In this document: piece after piece, positions 63,954-64,000 of the stretch
How the letters are laid out: every line of letters starts with the position of its first letter
How positions within the stretch are numbered: position 1 is the stretch's first letter
NCBI RefSeq assembly: GCF_016097555.1
Contig: NC_054704.1
Location: 48,057,827-48,121,826, forward strand
Direction: 5' to 3'
DNA from: Gigantopelta aegis
Lineage: Eukaryota; Mollusca; Gastropoda; Neomphalida; Peltospiridae
Length of the DNA: 64,000 nucleotides
Program-made: the position numbers and the translations under genes
Notes under the pieces: generated by a model
Told to the model about the DNA's origin: nothing
What the model saw: the letters and a program-made list of their open reading frames with translations, nothing else
Database searches by the model: none

Positions 63954-64000
63954 TGAAGAATCGTCATTTGGCCTTTCGCCGAATTTGATTAGCCACGAGC

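Overview
This is an AT-rich, intron-rich animal nuclear genome window. The repeat content points to a mollusc: many copies of a tRNA-derived SINE group with a shared core (around 'aaaagatcccttgctgcta') and TTTC-type tails, a DD34E Tc1-like transposon, many palindromic MITEs and several minisatellites. The species cannot be named from the sequence. I saw no prokaryotic gene, CRISPR array or free-standing tRNA or rRNA gene.

Three conserved genes were rebuilt exon by exon; all junctions are GT-AG and keep phase.
(1) A DLGAP5/HURP-like mitotic spindle protein on the + strand, about 1-13,870. Its 5' part lies before the window. Twelve exons encode 748 residues, including the GKAP domain and a C-terminal KEN motif.
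(2) BPNT2 (IMPAD1), the Golgi 3'-phosphoadenosine 5'-phosphate phosphatase, on the - strand at 34,571-26,502. Five exons encode 343 residues.
(3) UBE2W, the N-terminal ubiquitin-conjugating E2, on the + strand. It starts at 34,754, only 182 bp from the BPNT2 start, so the two genes are head to head and probably share a bidirectional promoter. Its exons lie at 34,754, 42,843, 47,957, 49,289 and 58,362. The tiny last exon is uncertain; a candidate at 63,940 would give exactly 151 residues.

Layout: 1-14.8 kb is the DLGAP5 gene, its introns filled with a 27-bp minisatellite, SINEs and nested MITEs. 14.8-26.5 kb is a gene-poor tail-to-tail intergenic region with a 137-bp tandem array, a SINE foldback, a three-level nested SINE stack and a palindromic TA-flanked MITE. 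26.5-34.6 kb is BPNT2, with two inverted copies of an unnamed repeat flanking exons 2-3. 34.6-64 kb is UBE2W, almost all intron, holding two hAT-like elements, a Tc1-like element inserted in a 57-bp minisatellite, (CCAT)n, SINEs, a LINE 3' end and a 1.8-kb 52-bp satellite bounded by inverted repeats.

The three genes have unrelated functions (spindle assembly, sulfation by-product removal, N-terminal ubiquitination); only the BPNT2/UBE2W pair looks coupled, through its promoter. The most unusual content is in the repeats: modular SINE heads and tails, a group of CAG...CTG-ended elements with 5-bp candidate duplications, and a satellite that seems to have grown inside a MITE. All percent identities and family names for repeats are by eye and not database checked.
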